A DNA stretch of 33,221 nt from Patescibacteria group bacterium (GTDB lineage Bacteria > Patescibacteriota > Patescibacteriia > Patescibacteriales > UBA12465): the NCBI GenBank assembly GCA_029982795.1, contig JARRBY010000007.1:1-33221 (forward strand), read 5' to 3'. Positions 6,707-14,876 of the stretch are shown in pieces; within the stretch, counting starts at the first letter, position 1, and the number at the start of each line of letters is the position of its first letter. The translations under genes were made by a program, and so were the position numbers. The notes under the pieces are model-generated. The model was given only the letters and a program-made list of their open reading frames with translations, was not told where the DNA came from and made no database searches.

Positions 6707-7663
6707 TTATTTTAATATTTGGCCAATAATATTATTATGTCCCTTAATAAAATCACGAGAAGACATAATTTTGCCACTTTCAATTTGTAGTTTTAATATA
6801 AATAAATTACCTTGTCCACATTTTACTGTCAAGTTTCCGGAATCAAGAAAAACTTCACCAATTTTTAACTTTTGTTTTTTTGTAAAAGGCGCTACTTGAG
6901 CGGCGATTATCTTAATTAATTTATGATTAGCATAGGTAAACGTGCCTGGCCACGGATTAAGCCCACGAATTAAGCGGTCTATTTCCGGGGCTCCTTTTCG
7001 CCAATCTATCCTTCCATCTTCTTTTTTTAACATTTTTACATAAGTGGCTTTTTCATCATCTTGGGGTTTGGCTTTTAATTTACCATTTATCCAATCATTT
7101 AAGGTGGGCACTAAAACTTGACCACTTAATTGAGATAAGGTGTCATGGACATATTCTAAATTAGAGTCAGAATTTAATTTAATTTCAAATTGTTTTAGAA
7201 TTGGACCGGCATCCATTTTTTCGTTTATTTTCATTATACTAATTCCGGTTTTTTCATCCCCATTTATAATTGGAGCGTTTAGGCAAGCTGAACCGCGATA
7301 AAGGGGGAGCAGGGAACCATGTACATTGATACAACCGTAGCGTGGTAATTCTAAAATTTCTACAGGAAGAATTTTGCCATAAGCAATAACAACAATTAAG
7401 TCAGGATTAATTTTTTTTATATTTTCCTTTTCGGTTTTTAAAGTATTAGGTTGGTATATGGGAATATTATATTTTTGTGCTAAAATTTTAACAGGGGGAG
7501 CGTTAAGTTTTTTTCCTCTACCCTGTGGTTTATCAATTTTTGTATAAACAGCTTTAACAATATAACAAGGATCATTAATTAAAGCTTTTAGTCCGGGTAT
7601 AGCAAATTCAGGGGTACCCATAAAAAGAACATTTATTTTTTTATCATTGTTTGACTTGGACAT
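6707..7663 (-). CDS. fmt: Methionyl-tRNA formyltransferase
   Basis: A 318-aa cytoplasmic enzyme that formylates initiator Met-tRNA using 10-formyl-tetrahydrofolate. The N-terminal Rossmann domain begins VLFMGTPEFAIPGL. The catalytic trio is present: N113 and H115 in CINVHGSLLPLYRG, and D151 in NEKMDAGPIL. The tRNA-binding C-terminal OB domain spans about 210-318. Length matches the family. Its partner peptide deformylase (def) lies about 600 bases to the right on the same strand, but dedA on the opposite strand splits the usual def-fmt pair. Its first codons overlap the dedA promoter candidate. tRNA-Glu follows directly. Confidence 0.94.
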   Translation of the reverse strand: MSKSNNDKKINVLFMGTPEFAIPGLKALINDPCYIVKAVYTKIDKPQGRGKKLNAPPVKILAQKYNIPIYQPNTLKTEKENIKKINPDLIVVIAYGKILPVEILELPRYGCINVHGSLLPLYRGSACLNAPIINGDEKTGISIMKINEKMDAGPILKQFEIKLNSDSNLEYVHDTLSQLSGQVLVPTLNDWINGKLKAKPQDDEKATYVKMLKKEDGRIDWRKGAPEIDRLIRGLNPWPGTFTYANHKLIKIIAAQVAPFTKKQKLKIGEVFLDSGNLTVKCGQGNLFILKLQIESGKIMSSRDFIKGHNNIIGQILK

Positions 7664-7684
7664 AGGGTGTAATTATGGTATTAT
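7656..7684 (+). promoter_or_regulatory. Candidate promoter of dedA, overlapping the start of fmt
   Basis: TTGGAC (7656-7661), a 17-base spacer, TG-G extension and TATTAT (7679-7684), with the dedA ATG at 7706. The -35 box lies inside the first codons of divergent fmt, so the two genes may interfere with each other. Confidence 0.45.
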
Positions 7685-7705
7685 TGAGTTTATTAACTTA
7701 TTATT

Positions 7706-8329
7706 ATGTTAAATAATTTTTTTGCTTTTTTATTAGGTATCACTAAAGATTTGGGCTATATTGGTATTGGCGTGTTAATGGCAATTGAGAGTTCTTTTAT
7801 TCCCATGCCTTCAGAAATTATAGTTCCCCCAGCTGCTTATTTGGCCAGTTTAGGGCAAATGAATATTTGGTTGATTATTTTAGCGGGTGTGATTGGCAGT
7901 GTAGGGGGAGCTCTGGTTAATTATTGTTTAGGATATTATTTAGGAAGACCCTTGATTTATAAACTGGCTAATCATCGTTTTGCTAAATTTTTACTTATCA
8001 ATCCGGAAAAAATACAGAAAGCGGAAAAATACTTTTTTGATAATGCGATTTCGGCAACTTTTATTAGTCGTTTAGTGCCTGTTATCAGGCAATTAATCTC
8101 CCTTCCGGCTGGTTTTTCAAAAATGCCTTTACCCAGTTTTTTGCTTTATACCACACTGGGATCTTTTTTGTGGGTTTGCATTCTTGCGGGTTTAGGTTAT
8201 TTTATTGGTTCTAATCAAGAATTGTTAGCGCAGTATTATAATGAAATTGGTTGGTTTTTAATGATTGCCTTCGGGCTCTATGCCGGTTGGAAGATTTTCA
8301 AGGTAATCAATAAAAAGCACTCCGTTTAA
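7706..8329 (+). CDS. DedA family membrane protein
   Basis: A 207-aa integral membrane protein of the DedA/SNARE-associated (VTT) superfamily, some members of which flip undecaprenyl phosphate or phosphatidylethanolamine. The signature ESSFIPMPSEIIVPPAAYLA is at about 28-47, and the second re-entrant part is FISRLVPVIRQLISLPAGFSKM. About five hydrophobic segments span the length, and the C-terminus ends in a basic tail. The last 72 bases overlap the 3' end of the convergent def gene, and no terminator is seen between them. Given the envelope genes nearby, lipid-carrier recycling is a reasonable but unproven role. Confidence 0.88.
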   Translation: MLNNFFAFLLGITKDLGYIGIGVLMAIESSFIPMPSEIIVPPAAYLASLGQMNIWLIILAGVIGSVGGALVNYCLGYYLGRPLIYKLANHRFAKFLLINPEKIQKAEKYFFDNAISATFISRLVPVIRQLISLPAGFSKMPLPSFLLYTTLGSFLWVCILAGLGYFIGSNQELLAQYYNEIGWFLMIAFGLYAGWKIFKVINKKHSV

Positions 8330-8761
8330 ATGATCTATTTCGTGTTGGATTGTTTTAGACAGCATTTTTTCCGCAGTTAGAGTCTTTTTTTTGCCTTTAG
8401 CGTCAAAATAGATACAATTTATTTTTTTATGTCTTTTAACAGGAGCAAAAATTATTTCTCCTTTTTTATTTACAACCGATAAGCAACCTTCTTCTTCGAT
8501 TTCTTTAGCCCAAGATTTTTTGGTGATTTTAGGATTAATTAAGAAAAGAGTTTTATTGTTATGATTAATAACGACTAATCTGATATTTTTTCCTATTTGA
8601 GGAGCAGCGAGACCAGCTCCATCTTTTTCTTTCATTGTTTTTTCCATATCTAAAAGTAGTTGTTGCAATTTGCCACTTTTTAATTCTTCCATATTTATTT
8701 CTTGAGATTTTTTTCGTAGTATGGGATGAGGATAATGGATGATATCAAGTAATTTTGCCAT
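8258..8761 (-). CDS. def: Peptide deformylase
   Basis: A 167-aa metalloenzyme that removes the formyl group from new proteins. All three family motifs are visible: GAGLAAPQ (48-55), EGC93LS and QH140EIDH144LNG, giving the metal ligands C93, H140, H144 and catalytic E141. I chose the ATG at 8761, which gives the usual MAKLLDIIHYPHPIL opening; an upstream in-frame ATG at 8791 would extend into the preceding gene. The gene starts four bases after the stop of the 94-aa gene and ends the minus operon. The conserved LNGVLFIDYL segment lies in the stretch that also encodes the DedA C-terminus. Confidence 0.93.
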   Translation of the reverse strand: MAKLLDIIHYPHPILRKKSQEINMEELKSGKLQQLLLDMEKTMKEKDGAGLAAPQIGKNIRLVVINHNNKTLFLINPKITKKSWAKEIEEEGCLSVVNKKGEIIFAPVKRHKKINCIYFDAKGKKKTLTAEKMLSKTIQHEIDHLNGVLFIDYLENLPTGIEPEGNH

Positions 8762-8765
8762 ATTA

Positions 8766-9050
8766 TTATTTCTTCTTTTTTTCATTATCAATTATTTTAA
8801 AGAAGTATTGCCATTTATTACCACCAGGGCATAATTCTTTAGTGTCATTGGCCGCTCTTTTTACAACATGAGCGGGTAATTCTTTGCAGATTTTAAAAAC
8901 AGAAGATCTTTTAAAGTTGGGAATTTCTAATTCCGTGATGATTTTAAGAGCTAAATCCTGCCAGGGATAAGCGGGCGGTTTAACCGTTTTTCTATTTTTA
9001 AATATTTCGGAAAAAGAAGAAAAATTATTATTTGTGTTTTTTTCTTCCAT
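8766..9050 (-). CDS. Hypothetical protein, 94 aa
   Basis: A 94-aa cytoplasmic-looking protein I cannot name. The first 20 residues are polar and probably disordered; the middle has YPWQDLALKIITEL and NFKRSSVFKICKELP, and the end has CPGGNKWQYFFKII followed by lysines. The pattern suggests a small basic helical domain, perhaps nucleic-acid binding, but no catalytic motif is visible. It sits between the LigB-like gene (seven-base gap) and def (four-base gap), so it is clearly translated as part of the operon. Confidence 0.7.
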   Translation of the reverse strand: MEEKNTNNNFSSFSEIFKNRKTVKPPAYPWQDLALKIITELEIPNFKRSSVFKICKELPAHVVKRAANDTKELCPGGNKWQYFFKIIDNEKKKK

Positions 9051-9057
9051 ATTTTTA

Positions 9058-9876
9058 TTAAGTAAGGGTATTGTTAGCGGGAAGAATGAATTCTAAGCTT
9101 AAATAGCCAACACCAAAATCAGTTTGATAGGCAAGTATGTCCGGTTCCCAATTTTTAGTATTTAAAATTCCAAGAAGCATTAAAATTGGTTTTAAACCAC
9201 ATTCACTGGCGGCTAAAATTAGATGTTTATCCAGGTTGAGCAAATTATTAATGGCTGTTTCTGGGTAACTTAAATATTCTATTACTTTATTATCAAATTT
9301 TGGTCCCTTAGGAGAATAACCGCCAGGAGATTTTCGCATTAAGCGGTGGGAGAGATCACCGGAAGCAATAACGGCAATACGTTTTTGATTATTTTCTAAA
9401 ATTGGAAATAATTTTTCTCCAAAGGCAACTTGAATTTCCAAATCTAAATTAGTGGCAGGATTAATAGTGAGGGCTTTAAAGTCTTGATTTTGTTCTTTAA
9501 GTAAGTATAAAGGGATGCCGCTGCCATAGTCAAGGCTTAATTTTGATATTTGTTTTAAAGGAAAATCTTCTTGGAGGGCATTTTTAATTTGGTCAGCTAA
9601 GAGAATATCTCCTTTTATAATCGTTTTAGGAGGAATAAAGCCAAAATCTTGGAAGTTAATATCTAAATCAGGTGAACAATTAAGTAAAAAATTATCAGTT
9701 TGTTCGTGTCCATGAGGGGTGATAATAACAATAGAATTAATTTTACTAGCTTTTAATTCCGCTTTTATATTTTCATAAATTGTTACAGTTTTCTGCATTA
9801 AACTATGATTGGCTTTTCCAATTTCAGGAATAAGTAAAGGTGAGTGCGGGAGGAGATAACTTTTTATAATTGCCAT
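9058..9876 (-). CDS. Class III extradiol dioxygenase (LigB)-like protein
   Basis: A 272-aa protein of the LigB/DODA/Memo-type superfamily. Candidate metal ligands are H11 in LLPHSPLL and H55/H57 in ITPHGH; the SGDLSHRL segment and the late ASECGLKPI motif with its glutamate are also typical. In other bacteria this fold is part of the AmmeMemoRadiSam protein set or is fused to an AMMECR1 domain; here it stands alone, and no AMMECR1 or radical-SAM partner is in the window. It follows the surface-repeat protein by a single base. The substrate is unknown, and aromatic ring cleavage should not be assumed. Confidence 0.75.
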   Translation of the reverse strand: MAIIKSYLLPHSPLLIPEIGKANHSLMQKTVTIYENIKAELKASKINSIVIITPHGHEQTDNFLLNCSPDLDINFQDFGFIPPKTIIKGDILLADQIKNALQEDFPLKQISKLSLDYGSGIPLYLLKEQNQDFKALTINPATNLDLEIQVAFGEKLFPILENNQKRIAVIASGDLSHRLMRKSPGGYSPKGPKFDNKVIEYLSYPETAINNLLNLDKHLILAASECGLKPILMLLGILNTKNWEPDILAYQTDFGVGYLSLEFILPANNTLT

Positions 9877-9877
9877 A

Positions 9878-11377
9878 TTATTGAATTACTTCGCCAAGGG
9901 GATACTGATAAAGGACTTGGGAAGAAACTGTTATTATATTAGCATCGTTATAGCCAAGGCGTTTAAATATTTCTTCATTAATAAACGCTCTTTTTTTGCC
10001 ATTGGAAATTAAGTAAACTGTAGGGTAGGAATTGGATTTTAATAGGGTGCCATCAGGAAAAAGAATAGGATCAACTTTTACGTATTTATCTAATATTTCA
10101 GGGTTTACCTTTATAATATCTTCTCCCTTGTATTTAGTATTAAGAAAAGCTTTATCCAGTAATGGGGCTTTAGTGCCATTTTCAACGTAATAAACACCTC
10201 CGGTAGTAATATCTTGTAAGAGAGCACCGGTGACATAAGTAGAGGTGGCGGTAATTGAACCGCCAATTATGTAGCCTTCCAATTCAGCAACGCTAGCGGC
10301 TTCAATTTCATCAGTGTTAAAGCCAATCCTTTTAAAAGTTTCTAAACTATCAAAGGGGCGTTTTTCTTTACCTACTAATAAGTAGATAGTTTTATCAGGA
10401 GTTTGGACTAAGGAATAATCGGGAAATTTAATATTTTCGCCTTGAGGATAAGCGGCTAATACTTCTGGTTTGGTAATGATTACTTGATTTGGAGAGAAAC
10501 GAGAAATAAAGGAGGTATAATTTAAAAATGGTCTTTTAGCGCCACCTTCAATTAACCAGATACCAGGATTATCCGCTGTTTTTAACAGGGAACCATCAGG
10601 ATAAAGTTTAGGTTGAGAAGGAGTAGTATTTATTTCTTCAGGAAAATAGCGCTTAAATAAACGATAGACGTTATAGTTGCCGTTAAAAACATGAGGAGTG
10701 TAGTTATATAAAGCGGCTGTTGCCTGATTTTGAGGAATAACGGTTATTTTTTCTTGAGATATGGTGCCATAGGGATTGGTAAAGGTATAAGCGTGGCCGA
10801 CTTTATAATTATAATTTTGTGGTTCTTTCATGTAAGCTAGAAATTGTAAAGCGGCACTATTTACTTGTTTGCCAAACCCTTTATAGTAGGGATTGCAAGT
10901 CCAATTATCCGGACAACCGTAACCTGTTGCCCAGTCTAAACGACTTTGAGTCGCATTGGAATCTTCAATTAAACTTGATTCTTTTTGAATAAGCACCAAC
11001 ATAAATTTAGGACTGATCGTTTTAATGGTGCGACATTTTAATCTTTTTTCTTCTTCGGTTGGATTTTCACTGAGAGTAACGCCCTCGCAATCAAAATTGC
11101 GATTGGTAGCGTCATAAATAATTTCGGCTGCTGTTTTCATAACACCGTTACTGTTGACGGTTATATAGTTAGCTAGGTAACTATTATATTTCTGGAGGAA
11201 ATTTTGAATGTCCGCCAAGGTCATTGAATCGGTATTTAAAATATCATCATCGGAGATGATATTATTTGGATTAAAGTCAGGATCAATCACATTTTGCGCC
11301 TTAGTTGGTGAAGAAAAAAGAGGTAAAATCACAATTGCTATAATTAAAGAATTTATAATTAAATTAGGTACTTTCAT
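9878..11377 (-). CDS. Secreted surface protein with lysozyme-like domain and four repeats
   Basis: A 499-aa exported protein. Residues 1-28 are a signal peptide ending PTKAQ. Residues about 50-250 resemble a lysozyme-like/transglycosylase fold: ISPKFMLVLIQKE133SSLI places a glutamate where SLT-type enzymes have their catalytic acid, and ATAALYNYTPHVFNGNYNVYRLFKRYF is the closing motif. Four repeats of about 60 residues follow (258-316, 317-375, 376-438, 439-499), each with a pattern close to FPDGtLLk...vYLI-nGkKRpF...fkrlGy. This could be a cell-wall hydrolase held at the surface by its repeats. It is first in a minus operon behind the promoter at 11419-11447. Enzymatic activity is inferred. 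Confidence 0.7.
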   Translation of the reverse strand: MKVPNLIINSLIIAIVILPLFSSPTKAQNVIDPDFNPNNIISDDDILNTDSMTLADIQNFLQKYNSYLANYITVNSNGVMKTAAEIIYDATNRNFDCEGVTLSENPTEEEKRLKCRTIKTISPKFMLVLIQKESSLIEDSNATQSRLDWATGYGCPDNWTCNPYYKGFGKQVNSAALQFLAYMKEPQNYNYKVGHAYTFTNPYGTISQEKITVIPQNQATAALYNYTPHVFNGNYNVYRLFKRYFPEEINTTPSQPKLYPDGSLLKTADNPGIWLIEGGAKRPFLNYTSFISRFSPNQVIITKPEVLAAYPQGENIKFPDYSLVQTPDKTIYLLVGKEKRPFDSLETFKRIGFNTDEIEAASVAELEGYIIGGSITATSTYVTGALLQDITTGGVYYVENGTKAPLLDKAFLNTKYKGEDIIKVNPEILDKYVKVDPILFPDGTLLKSNSYPTVYLISNGKKRAFINEEIFKRLGYNDANIITVSSQVLYQYPLGEVIQ

Positions 11378-11418
11378 GTGTTTATTTTTTAAATCATTGT
11401 TAGCATTAAAGTGATTTT

Positions 11419-11447
11419 ATTATAATATATTTAGCCATTTGAAGCAA
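11419..11447 (-). promoter_or_regulatory. Promoter of the surface protein-ligB-def operon
   Basis: On the minus strand TTGCTT (11447-11442), exactly 17 bases, and a consensus TATAAT (11424-11419). The leader to the ATG at 11377 is about 35 bases. It sits just downstream of the clpB terminator. Confidence 0.65.
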
Positions 11448-11463
11448 TAACTAAATTTAAAAT

Positions 11464-11495
11464 AAACAAAAATCCAAATATTTGGATTTTTGTTT
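11464..11495 (-). terminator. Terminator of clpB (perfect 32-base palindrome)
   Basis: A perfect inverted repeat, left half AAACAAAAATCCAAAT (11464-11479), with an AT-rich end on both sides. It lies 31 bases after the clpB stop, and separates it from the promoter of the next minus operon. Confidence 0.75.
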
Positions 11496-11526
11496 GTTTT
11501 AATCTTATTTTAATCTTATTTTAGTT

Positions 11527-14166
11527 TTATTTTTGACTAACAATTTCAACTTTATTTTTTTTATCAAGATTGATTTTAACTTTGGCTCCTTCATTAATTT
11601 TTCCTTCAATAATTTCTAGGGCTAGTTCATCGAGAATTAGATTTTGAATAATTCTTTTAAGTGGTCGAGCGCCATAGGTAATATCATATCCTTTTTCTGC
11701 CAACATCTTTTTTACCTTTGCTCCAATTTTTAAATTAATATTTTTATTAGCCAATCTTTTTTCAACTTTAATTAATTCTAAATCTACAATTTTTTCGAGA
11801 GCTTTAGGGGTCAAGCTTTGGAAGAGGACAATTTCGTCAATACGATTGATAAATTCCAGTTTAAAATTCTTTTTCAAAATACTATCTATTTTACTTTTCA
11901 TTTCTTCTCGTCTTATTTTTGAGTTTGGTTTTTCACCATCATCGGTGTTAAAGCCGATAGAATATTGTTTAATCACTTCATTTCCTAAGTTAGAAGTCAT
12001 GATAATGATAGTATTTTTGAAATTAACAATGCGCCCCTTGGAGTCTGTAAGGTGACCATCATCTAAAATCTGCAATAAAATGTTAAAGATATCGGGGTGA
12101 GCCTTTTCAATCTCATCAAACAAAACAACACTATAAGGTCGACGTCTGACTTTATCACTTAATTGTCCTCCCTCGTCATAACCGACATATCCGGGCGGAG
12201 AGCCAATTATTTTAGCGACTGAGTGTTTTTCCATAAATTCACTCATATCAAGACGAATTAAAGATTTTTCATCATTGAACATGAATTTGGCTAAAGCCTT
12301 AGCTAATTCAGTCTTCCCAACTCCAGTTGGACCAACGAAAAGAAAGGAACCAATTGGTTTTTTTTCTTCATTAATGCCCGCTCGAGAGCGACGAAGAGCA
12401 TTGGCCACCGCTTTTATCGCTTCTTCTTGTCCAACAACTTCACGGTTAAGAACTTCTTCAGCATTACTTAATTTTTTAATCTCATCTTGTAGCATTTTAT
12501 TAACGGGAATTCCTGTCCAACGAGCGACCACTTTAGCAATATCTTCTTCATCAACTTCTTCTTTTAATATACGTTGTCCTTTTTTTTGGATTTTTAAGAG
12601 TTCGGCTTGCAGATTATCTATCTTTTTTTCAAGTTCAGGAACTAGGCCGTATTTAATTTTTGCGACTTCATTTAAATCCGCTCCTTGTCTTTGGGCAATT
12701 TCCGCTTTAATTTTTAAATCTTCAATTTCTTTTTTTGATTTTCTGATATCAGAAATTATATTTTTTTCATTATTCCAGTGTAGTTCTATTTGGTTGGCTT
12801 TTTCTTTAAGTTTAGCCAATTCTTGATTTATAGCCTGAATTTTACTTGACTTCTTATTTTCACTAGTTGAAAGTCCGGCCTTATTTAATTCTAATTGTTT
12901 TATCTTTCGTTTTAATTGATCAAGTTCATCAGGCATAGAATCAATTTCCATGCGAAGTGAGGAAGTGGCTTCATCGATTAAATCAACGGCTTTATCAGGC
13001 AAGAAACGATCACTGATGTAGCGGCTTGATAGTTTGGCGGCGGCAATTACAGCGTTATCGGTAATATGAACACCGTGGTGGACTTCATATTTTTCTTTTA
13101 AACCGCGTAACATTGAGATGGTATCATCTAAACTAGGTTCAGCCACGTATATTGGTTGAAAACGTCGTTCCAAAGCAGAATCTTTTTCAATATATTTTTG
13201 ATATTCCTTAGTGGTAGTAGCACCAATAGTACGTAGTTCACCACGAGCTAAGGCTGGTTTTAACATATTGGAAGCATCCATTGAGCCTTCAGAAGCACCA
13301 GTTCCAATTAAGGTGTGGAGTTCATCGATAAAAATTATGAATTTATCATTAGATTTTACTTCTTTTAGAACTGCTTTGAGGCGATCTTCAAATTCACCTC
13401 GAAATTTTGCCCCCGCTAATAAAGATCCTAAATCAAGGGTAATTATTTCTTTGTTTTTTAAATTTTCGGGAACATCGCCGGAAATTATTCTTTGGGCTAA
13501 GCCTTCAACAATTGCTGTTTTTCCTGTTCCGGCTTCACCAATTAGAACAGGATTATTTTTGGTACGACGTAATAAAACCTGCATAATGCGTCTTATTTCT
13601 TGGTCACGACCAATTACAGGATCTAATTTTTCCTGTCTAGCCATTTCTGTTAAATTGGTGGTGTATTTTTCTAAAACACGGAATTTATTTTCGGGAAAAG
13701 GGTCATTAATTGTTTGCGAGCCTCTGAGATCTTTTAATATTTCCTTTACTTTTTCATATTCAACTTTAAAGGAAAGTAATATATCTTGAGCGGGACTAGG
13801 AACGCCAACAAGAGCAAGAAAAATATGTTCTGTTGAGATAAATTCATCATTCATGCCGTCAGCTTCTTTTTTTGCTCGTTCTAGAATAGTTGCTGTTTCA
13901 GCGGTTCCGGAAACTGCTTGGATGGGACCATCGTTTTTGTTGATTTTATCTTTGGGAAGACTGTTTAAAGCTTTAATAACTTGTTGTTCCATTTGTTCGG
14001 GGTCTATCTTTAGTTTCTCTAAAATTGGTTTTACTAAACCTTCACTTTGTTCTAAAAGAGCTAGGAAGATGTGTAAAGCTTCAATGTTGCCTTGACCATA
14101 ATCGGAGGCAATTATTTGTGAATTTATTATTACTTCTTGTGATTTATCGGTAAATTTATTAAACAT
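11527..14166 (-). CDS. clpB: ClpB-type AAA+ disaggregase
   Basis: An 879-aa Hsp100 ATPase that pulls proteins out of aggregates through its central pore. Domains in order: Clp N domain (1-145); AAA-1 with Walker A GEAGTGKT (210-217), pore loop KFRG (254-257), Walker B D281/E282 and arginine fingers in LERRF (332-336); a full-length coiled-coil middle domain (about 405-530), the mark of ClpB rather than ClpC; and AAA-2 with GPTGVGKT (612-619), pore loop GYVG and FINRID. An IGF tripeptide (737-739) stands where ClpC/ClpA carry their ClpP-binding loop, which ClpB normally lacks. The gene is preceded by a CIRCE element and ends at its own terminator. Confidence 0.9.
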   Translation of the reverse strand: MFNKFTDKSQEVIINSQIIASDYGQGNIEALHIFLALLEQSEGLVKPILEKLKIDPEQMEQQVIKALNSLPKDKINKNDGPIQAVSGTAETATILERAKKEADGMNDEFISTEHIFLALVGVPSPAQDILLSFKVEYEKVKEILKDLRGSQTINDPFPENKFRVLEKYTTNLTEMARQEKLDPVIGRDQEIRRIMQVLLRRTKNNPVLIGEAGTGKTAIVEGLAQRIISGDVPENLKNKEIITLDLGSLLAGAKFRGEFEDRLKAVLKEVKSNDKFIIFIDELHTLIGTGASEGSMDASNMLKPALARGELRTIGATTTKEYQKYIEKDSALERRFQPIYVAEPSLDDTISMLRGLKEKYEVHHGVHITDNAVIAAAKLSSRYISDRFLPDKAVDLIDEATSSLRMEIDSMPDELDQLKRKIKQLELNKAGLSTSENKKSSKIQAINQELAKLKEKANQIELHWNNEKNIISDIRKSKKEIEDLKIKAEIAQRQGADLNEVAKIKYGLVPELEKKIDNLQAELLKIQKKGQRILKEEVDEEDIAKVVARWTGIPVNKMLQDEIKKLSNAEEVLNREVVGQEEAIKAVANALRRSRAGINEEKKPIGSFLFVGPTGVGKTELAKALAKFMFNDEKSLIRLDMSEFMEKHSVAKIIGSPPGYVGYDEGGQLSDKVRRRPYSVVLFDEIEKAHPDIFNILLQILDDGHLTDSKGRIVNFKNTIIIMTSNLGNEVIKQYSIGFNTDDGEKPNSKIRREEMKSKIDSILKKNFKLEFINRIDEIVLFQSLTPKALEKIVDLELIKVEKRLANKNINLKIGAKVKKMLAEKGYDITYGARPLKRIIQNLILDELALEIIEGKINEGAKVKINLDKKNKVEIVSQK

Positions 14167-14190
14167 ATATTATTTATAATTTTTATTAAT

Positions 14191-14217
14191 TTAGCAGTCT
14201 TTATATTAGAGTGCTAA
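14191..14217 (-). promoter_or_regulatory. CIRCE operator (HrcA site) before clpB
   Basis: TTAGCAGTC (14191-14199), a nine-base spacer and GAGTGCTAA (14209-14217). The known consensus is TTAGCACTC-N9-GAGTGCTAA, so 17 of 18 positions match and the spacer is exact. It overlaps the predicted start site and ends 25 bases before the clpB ATG, where bound HrcA would block transcription until heat shock. Confidence 0.88.
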
Positions 14218-14221
14218 TTTC

Positions 14222-14250
14222 ATCTTAATATAATAATTTACAAGTGTCAA
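14222..14250 (-). promoter_or_regulatory. Sigma70 promoter of clpB
   Basis: On the minus strand a consensus TTGACA (14250-14245), 17 bases, and TAAGAT (14227-14222). The predicted start site near 14215 falls inside the CIRCE repeat. Confidence 0.7.
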
Positions 14251-14296
14251 TACATTGGTAAGGGGGGTATATTTTTCTTTGTAAAAGTATTAAACA

Positions 14297-14329
14297 AAAA
14301 AATCATCGGCTGGGAATGGATGATTTTTT
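14297..14329. terminator. Bidirectional terminator in the clpB/clp-like intergenic region
   Basis: An 11-bp stem, AAAAAATCATC (14297-14307) with GATGATTTTTT (14319-14329), and an 11-base loop. No plus-strand gene lies just upstream, so its natural client would be a minus-strand transcript ending here, such as the small reading frame at 14334-14507, or it insulates clpB from neighbouring transcription. Confidence 0.65.
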
Positions 14330-14333
14330 AAAT

Positions 14334-14507
14334 TTAGCGAGTAGTTTTTTGGTCACGCACTACATTGGCAAATTGAGGGGGTATTAAATTGGGATATTTG
14401 TTTTTGTAAAATAATTTATTATTGCCTTTACACGTTAACAATTTTAATTGTTTGAATTTTCCTTTTATGATAAAATAAAAATATAAATTTGCTTTATGTT
14501 TAAACAT
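14334..14507 (-). CDS. Possible small basic protein, 57 aa
   Basis: A short minus-strand reading frame between clpB and the clp-like operon. It starts MFKHKANLYFYF and ends in a less AT-rich, more protein-like segment (NLIPPQFANVVRDQK). Its stop codon is five bases from a terminator hairpin that has a T run in the right direction. Its ATG lies in the palindrome ATGTTTAAACAT, which also forms the start of the plus-strand gene at 14496. I see no convincing promoter for it. It may be a real small protein or a chance frame; an upstream in-frame ATG at 14531 is also possible. Confidence 0.3.
   Translation of the reverse strand: MFKHKANLYFYFIIKGKFKQLKLLTCKGNNKLFYKNKYPNLIPPQFANVVRDQKTTR
14448..14476 (+). 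promoter_or_regulatory. Promoter of the membrane Clp/envelope operon
   Basis: TTGTTT (14448-14453), 17 bases, TG-A extension and TAAAAT (14471-14476), with a start site expected near 14482 and the first ATG at 14496, so the leader is very short. Confidence 0.55.
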
Positions 14508-14876
14508 AATTTTTTGACTTACGGTAGCCAAATAGTTTTCAAAATTATCTCTGATATAGTTATTTTTCCGATTTGGTGGTACAGCTTAGGTTTGGTGGAA
14601 ATGATAAAAAAGGGGTGGCATTTTTTGCATCAACGAGAAAAGGCATTAGGTTTTTCTATTTGGTTAAAAAATATTTTTGTTCCCATGTATGGGCAATATG
14701 ATTGGGCCGGGAGAATTATTAGTTTTTTTGTGAGATTGGTTCAGGTTATTTTCCGGGGCCTTGTTCTTATTTTTTGGTTAATTTTATATGTAATAAGTAT
14801 TATATTGTGGCTTGCTGGGCCAATTTTTTTGTTTTTAGCCTTGTTTTTTCAATTAATATCTTTCTATGGAGTATAG
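14496..14876 (+). CDS. Small membrane protein, partner of the membrane Clp homologue
   Basis: A 126-aa protein that I cannot name. It has an N-terminal hydrophobic stretch (about 10-35, with FPIWWYSLGL), a central polar section with NIFVPMYGQYDWAGRIISFFVR, and a long hydrophobic C-terminal part (about 83-122) likely to form two helices. It has no catalytic motif. The gene is first in the operon, and its last 11 bases overlap the start of the membrane-anchored Clp gene, which suggests coupled synthesis and a physical partnership. A role as membrane subunit or docking partner is inference only. Confidence 0.72.
   Translation: MFKHNFLTYGSQIVFKIISDIVIFPIWWYSLGLVEMIKKGWHFLHQREKALGFSIWLKNIFVPMYGQYDWAGRIISFFVRLVQVIFRGLVLIFWLILYVISIILWLAGPIFLFLALFFQLISFYGV

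Noticed and set aside
8762-8791. Longer start for peptide deformylase
   Set aside because: It overlaps the end of the 94-aa gene and adds a basic peptide not found in the family; the internal ATG gives the normal N-terminus.
11501-11524. Tandem AATCTTATTTT after the clpB terminator
   Set aside because: Two copies only, low complexity, no link to a gene or element.
12275-12826. Plus-strand frame of 183 codons inside clpB
   Set aside because: Antisense shadow of a highly conserved ClpB region (with other frames at 13211-13789 and 13853-14095). It has no start signals and serine-rich reverse-frame composition.
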